Shown piece after piece: positions 25,464 to 27,083 of a stretch of DNA of 27,083 nt (position 1 is its first letter; every line of letters starts with the position of its first letter). The notes under the pieces are model-generated. The model did no database searches and was not told the origin of the DNA. It saw only the letters and a list, made by a program, of their open reading frames with translations. Source of the DNA: Candidatus Rifleibacteriota bacterium (GTDB taxonomy: Bacteria; Riflebacteria; Ozemobacteria; Ozemobacterales; Ozemobacteraceae); contig JAKQKW010000121.1 in the NCBI GenBank assembly GCA_029560455.1, positions 1 through 27,083 on the forward strand, given 5' to 3'. The position numbers and the translations under genes were made by a program.

Positions 25464-26893
25464 TGTCACAGCAGGTTCGTGTCCGCTTCGCTCCATCTCC
25501 AACCGGTTATCTGCACGTCGGCGGCGCCCGCACCGCTCTTTTCAACTGGCTCTACGCCAGAAAGACCGGCGGCAAGTTCATTCTGCGCATTGAAGACACC
25601 GATGTCGAGCGCTCAACCCAGGAATCGGTAGACGGATTGCTGCGCGACATGAAGTGGCTCGGTCTCACCTGGGATGAAGGCCCCGAAGTCGGCGGCCCGC
25701 ACGGCCCTTACTACCAGTCACAGCGCCTGCACATCTATCAGGAATACGCCAGGCGTCTCGTCGCCAACGGCGCAGCTTACCCATGCTTCTGTTCTGAAGA
25801 AGAGCTCGAAGCCAAACGCCAGAAAGCCGAAGAAGAGCATCGCTCGGTTCACTACGATGGCACCTGCCGCCGTCTCAGCAAAGAAGAGGTTGACCGCCGC
25901 ATTGCCGCCGGAGAACCGCATGTTATCAGGGTCAAAGTGCCCGAAAAAGATTACGTGCTCGAAGATCTCGTGCGCGGCCGCGTCGAATGGAAAGCCGAAA
26001 CCCTCGGTGATTTCATCATTCTGCGCTCGAGCGGTATGCCGGTCTACAATTTCTGCGTCGTCGTCGACGATGCTGACATGCAGATCAGCCACGTCGTCAG
26101 AGCCGAAGAACACCTCACCAACACACATCGCCAGCTGATTCTTTATGAAGCACTCGGCATCAAACCGCCGGTCTTCGGCCACGCCTCGCTGATTCTCGGC
26201 GAAGACAAGTCGAAACTGTCGAAGCGCCACGGCGCCACCGCCGTTGGCCAGTATGCCATCGACGGCTTTCTGCGGGAAGCTCTGATCAACTTTCTTGCCC
26301 TGCTCGGCTGGAACGAAGGCAACGACCGCGAAATCTACAGCGTCGAAGAACTGATCGAATGCTTCACCCTCGAGCGCATCAGCAAATCACCCGGCGTCTT
26401 CGATCACAACAAGCTCATCTGGATGAACGGGCAGCACCTGCGCGCCCTGCCGGTCGAAAAGCTCGTGCCACTCGTCGAGCCATTTCTTAAAAACGCTCTG
26501 CCCGACGACCGACGCCTCGACAACCCCGAAATTTTGCGCAAGCTCGTCGAGCTGATTCAGATCAAGATGAATGTGCTCACCGACGCCGGCCCGGTTGCCG
26601 AATCGGTACTGCGCGCCAGCCCGCCAGAAAACGAAGAGGCAGCTGCCATGATCGCCACCGACAAGTCAAAAGCGCTGTTCACCGCACTCGCCGAAGAATT
26701 CACAAAATGTGAATGGGTGCGCGACGGCTACAACGCCGCCATCAAAGCCGCCGGCAAGACCGCCGAAGCCAAAGGCAAAGATCTGTTCATGCCGATCCGC
26801 GTCAAAATCACCGGCTCCTGCCACGGCCCCGAACTGGTCGGTATTCTCGACGTTCTCGGCCGCGACGAGGTAATCAGGCGCCTGAAAAGCTGA
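25463..26893 (+). CDS. gltX: Glutamyl-tRNA synthetase
   Basis: A 476-residue class I synthetase of normal length, charging tRNA-Glu. The HIGH-type motif is HVGG at residues 18-21 within APSPTGYLHVGGARTALFNW. The KMSKS-type motif is KLSKR at 251-255. The N-terminal VRVRFAPSPTG and RIEDTD segments are typical. Whether it is discriminating or non-discriminating (also charging tRNA-Gln) cannot be decided by eye. It is translationally coupled to the CBS-HutP gene by a one-base overlap and is the last gene of its unit, followed by a strong terminator. Confidence 0.98.
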   Translation: MSQQVRVRFAPSPTGYLHVGGARTALFNWLYARKTGGKFILRIEDTDVERSTQESVDGLLRDMKWLGLTWDEGPEVGGPHGPYYQSQRLHIYQEYARRLVANGAAYPCFCSEEELEAKRQKAEEEHRSVHYDGTCRRLSKEEVDRRIAAGEPHVIRVKVPEKDYVLEDLVRGRVEWKAETLGDFIILRSSGMPVYNFCVVVDDADMQISHVVRAEEHLTNTHRQLILYEALGIKPPVFGHASLILGEDKSKLSKRHGATAVGQYAIDGFLREALINFLALLGWNEGNDREIYSVEELIECFTLERISKSPGVFDHNKLIWMNGQHLRALPVEKLVPLVEPFLKNALPDDRRLDNPEILRKLVELIQIKMNVLTDAGPVAESVLRASPPENEEAAAMIATDKSKALFTALAEEFTKCEWVRDGYNAAIKAAGKTAEAKGKDLFMPIRVKITGSCHGPELVGILDVLGRDEVIRRLKS

Positions 26894-26929
26894 CAGCAGT
26901 TTTGGTCGACCTTTTGTAGAAGTAACCAG

Positions 26930-26961
26930 CAGGCCCCCGCAAACGCGGGGGCCTGTTTTTT
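26930..26961 (+). terminator. Strong intrinsic terminator after gltX
   Basis: Arms CAGGCCCCCGC (26930-26940) and GCGGGGGCCTG (26945-26955) form a perfect 11-bp GC-rich stem with an AAAC loop, followed by six T's (26956-26961). Confidence 0.97.
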
Positions 26962-27004
26962 CGGGCTGATCACTCATTCAACCGCGCCGGTTCATGATTC
27001 GGTA

Positions 27005-27033
27005 TTGACTTTGCGGGGTGCTGAAACTATCAT
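27005..27033 (+). promoter_or_regulatory. Sigma70-type promoter for the gene at the window edge
   Basis: TTGACT (27005-27010), exactly 17 bp, then TATCAT (27028-27033). It lies between the gltX terminator and the ATG at 27070. Confidence 0.75.
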
Positions 27034-27069
27034 GAGGCCTGACAATTCAAGATATGGAGCAACATCGAC

Positions 27070-27083
27070 ATGGCAGAAAAATA
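27070..27083 (+). CDS. Start of an unidentified gene, cut by window end
   Basis: ATG at 27070 with GGAG (27056-27059) 10 nt upstream and a good promoter 37 bp before. Only MAEK and part of a fifth codon (TA-) are visible, so nothing can be said of function. Confidence 0.55.

Noticed and set aside
25718..26230. 170-codon open frame on the minus strand
   Set aside because: Antisense to gltX, low-complexity composition, no supporting ribosome site or family match.

Overview
The window looks like chromosomal DNA from an uncultured diderm (Gram-negative-type) bacterium. The case for an outer membrane is a LysM plus beta-barrel protein ending in an aromatic residue, Sec-exported proteins, and type II/IV-like pseudopilins. 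Housekeeping genes (uvrA, radA, gltX, PIN-PhoH, PIN-TRAM) are intact. Giant secreted multidomain proteins, prepilins with Ala before the cleavage site and a CBS-HutP fusion fit an environmental candidate phylum of the Riflebacteria kind. That placement is a guess from gene content, not something the sequence proves. No rRNA, tRNA, CRISPR array, insertion sequence or prophage was seen.

Layout. (1) 1-9973, plus strand: the 3' end of a BY-kinase/CpsD-like P-loop protein overlaps by 20 bp a 3168-residue secreted protein with FN3, DUF2341-like, NIDO-like, two PA14, CARDB-like and seven C-terminal calcium-loop-like repeats. (2) 10045-11352, minus strand: a LysM/outer-membrane beta-barrel protein converges on it, with its terminator in the 71-bp gap. 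(3) From a recognisable promoter at 11523, a tight plus-strand series runs to 20472: PIN-PhoH ATPase, three pseudopilin-like proteins, a FecR-like membrane protein, uvrA and radA. (4) 20473-23455: a metal-import locus with a small Cys-rich ribbon-helix-helix protein, then ZnuA/TroA-, ZnuC- and ZnuB-like ABC transporter genes. Palindromes precede the RHH gene and a switch-like inverted repeat precedes znuA. (5) 23522-26961: a new promoter, then a membrane PIN-TRAM protein (YacL-like), a CBS-HutP fusion and gltX, closed by a very strong intrinsic terminator. (6) 27005-27083: a good promoter and the first codons of another gene.

Most noteworthy are the CBS-HutP fusion translationally coupled to gltX, the probable zinc-sensing RHH/Cys regulator with an RNA-like element between it and znuA, the giant repeat protein, and the pseudopilin genes embedded in a UvrA/RadA/PhoH series.
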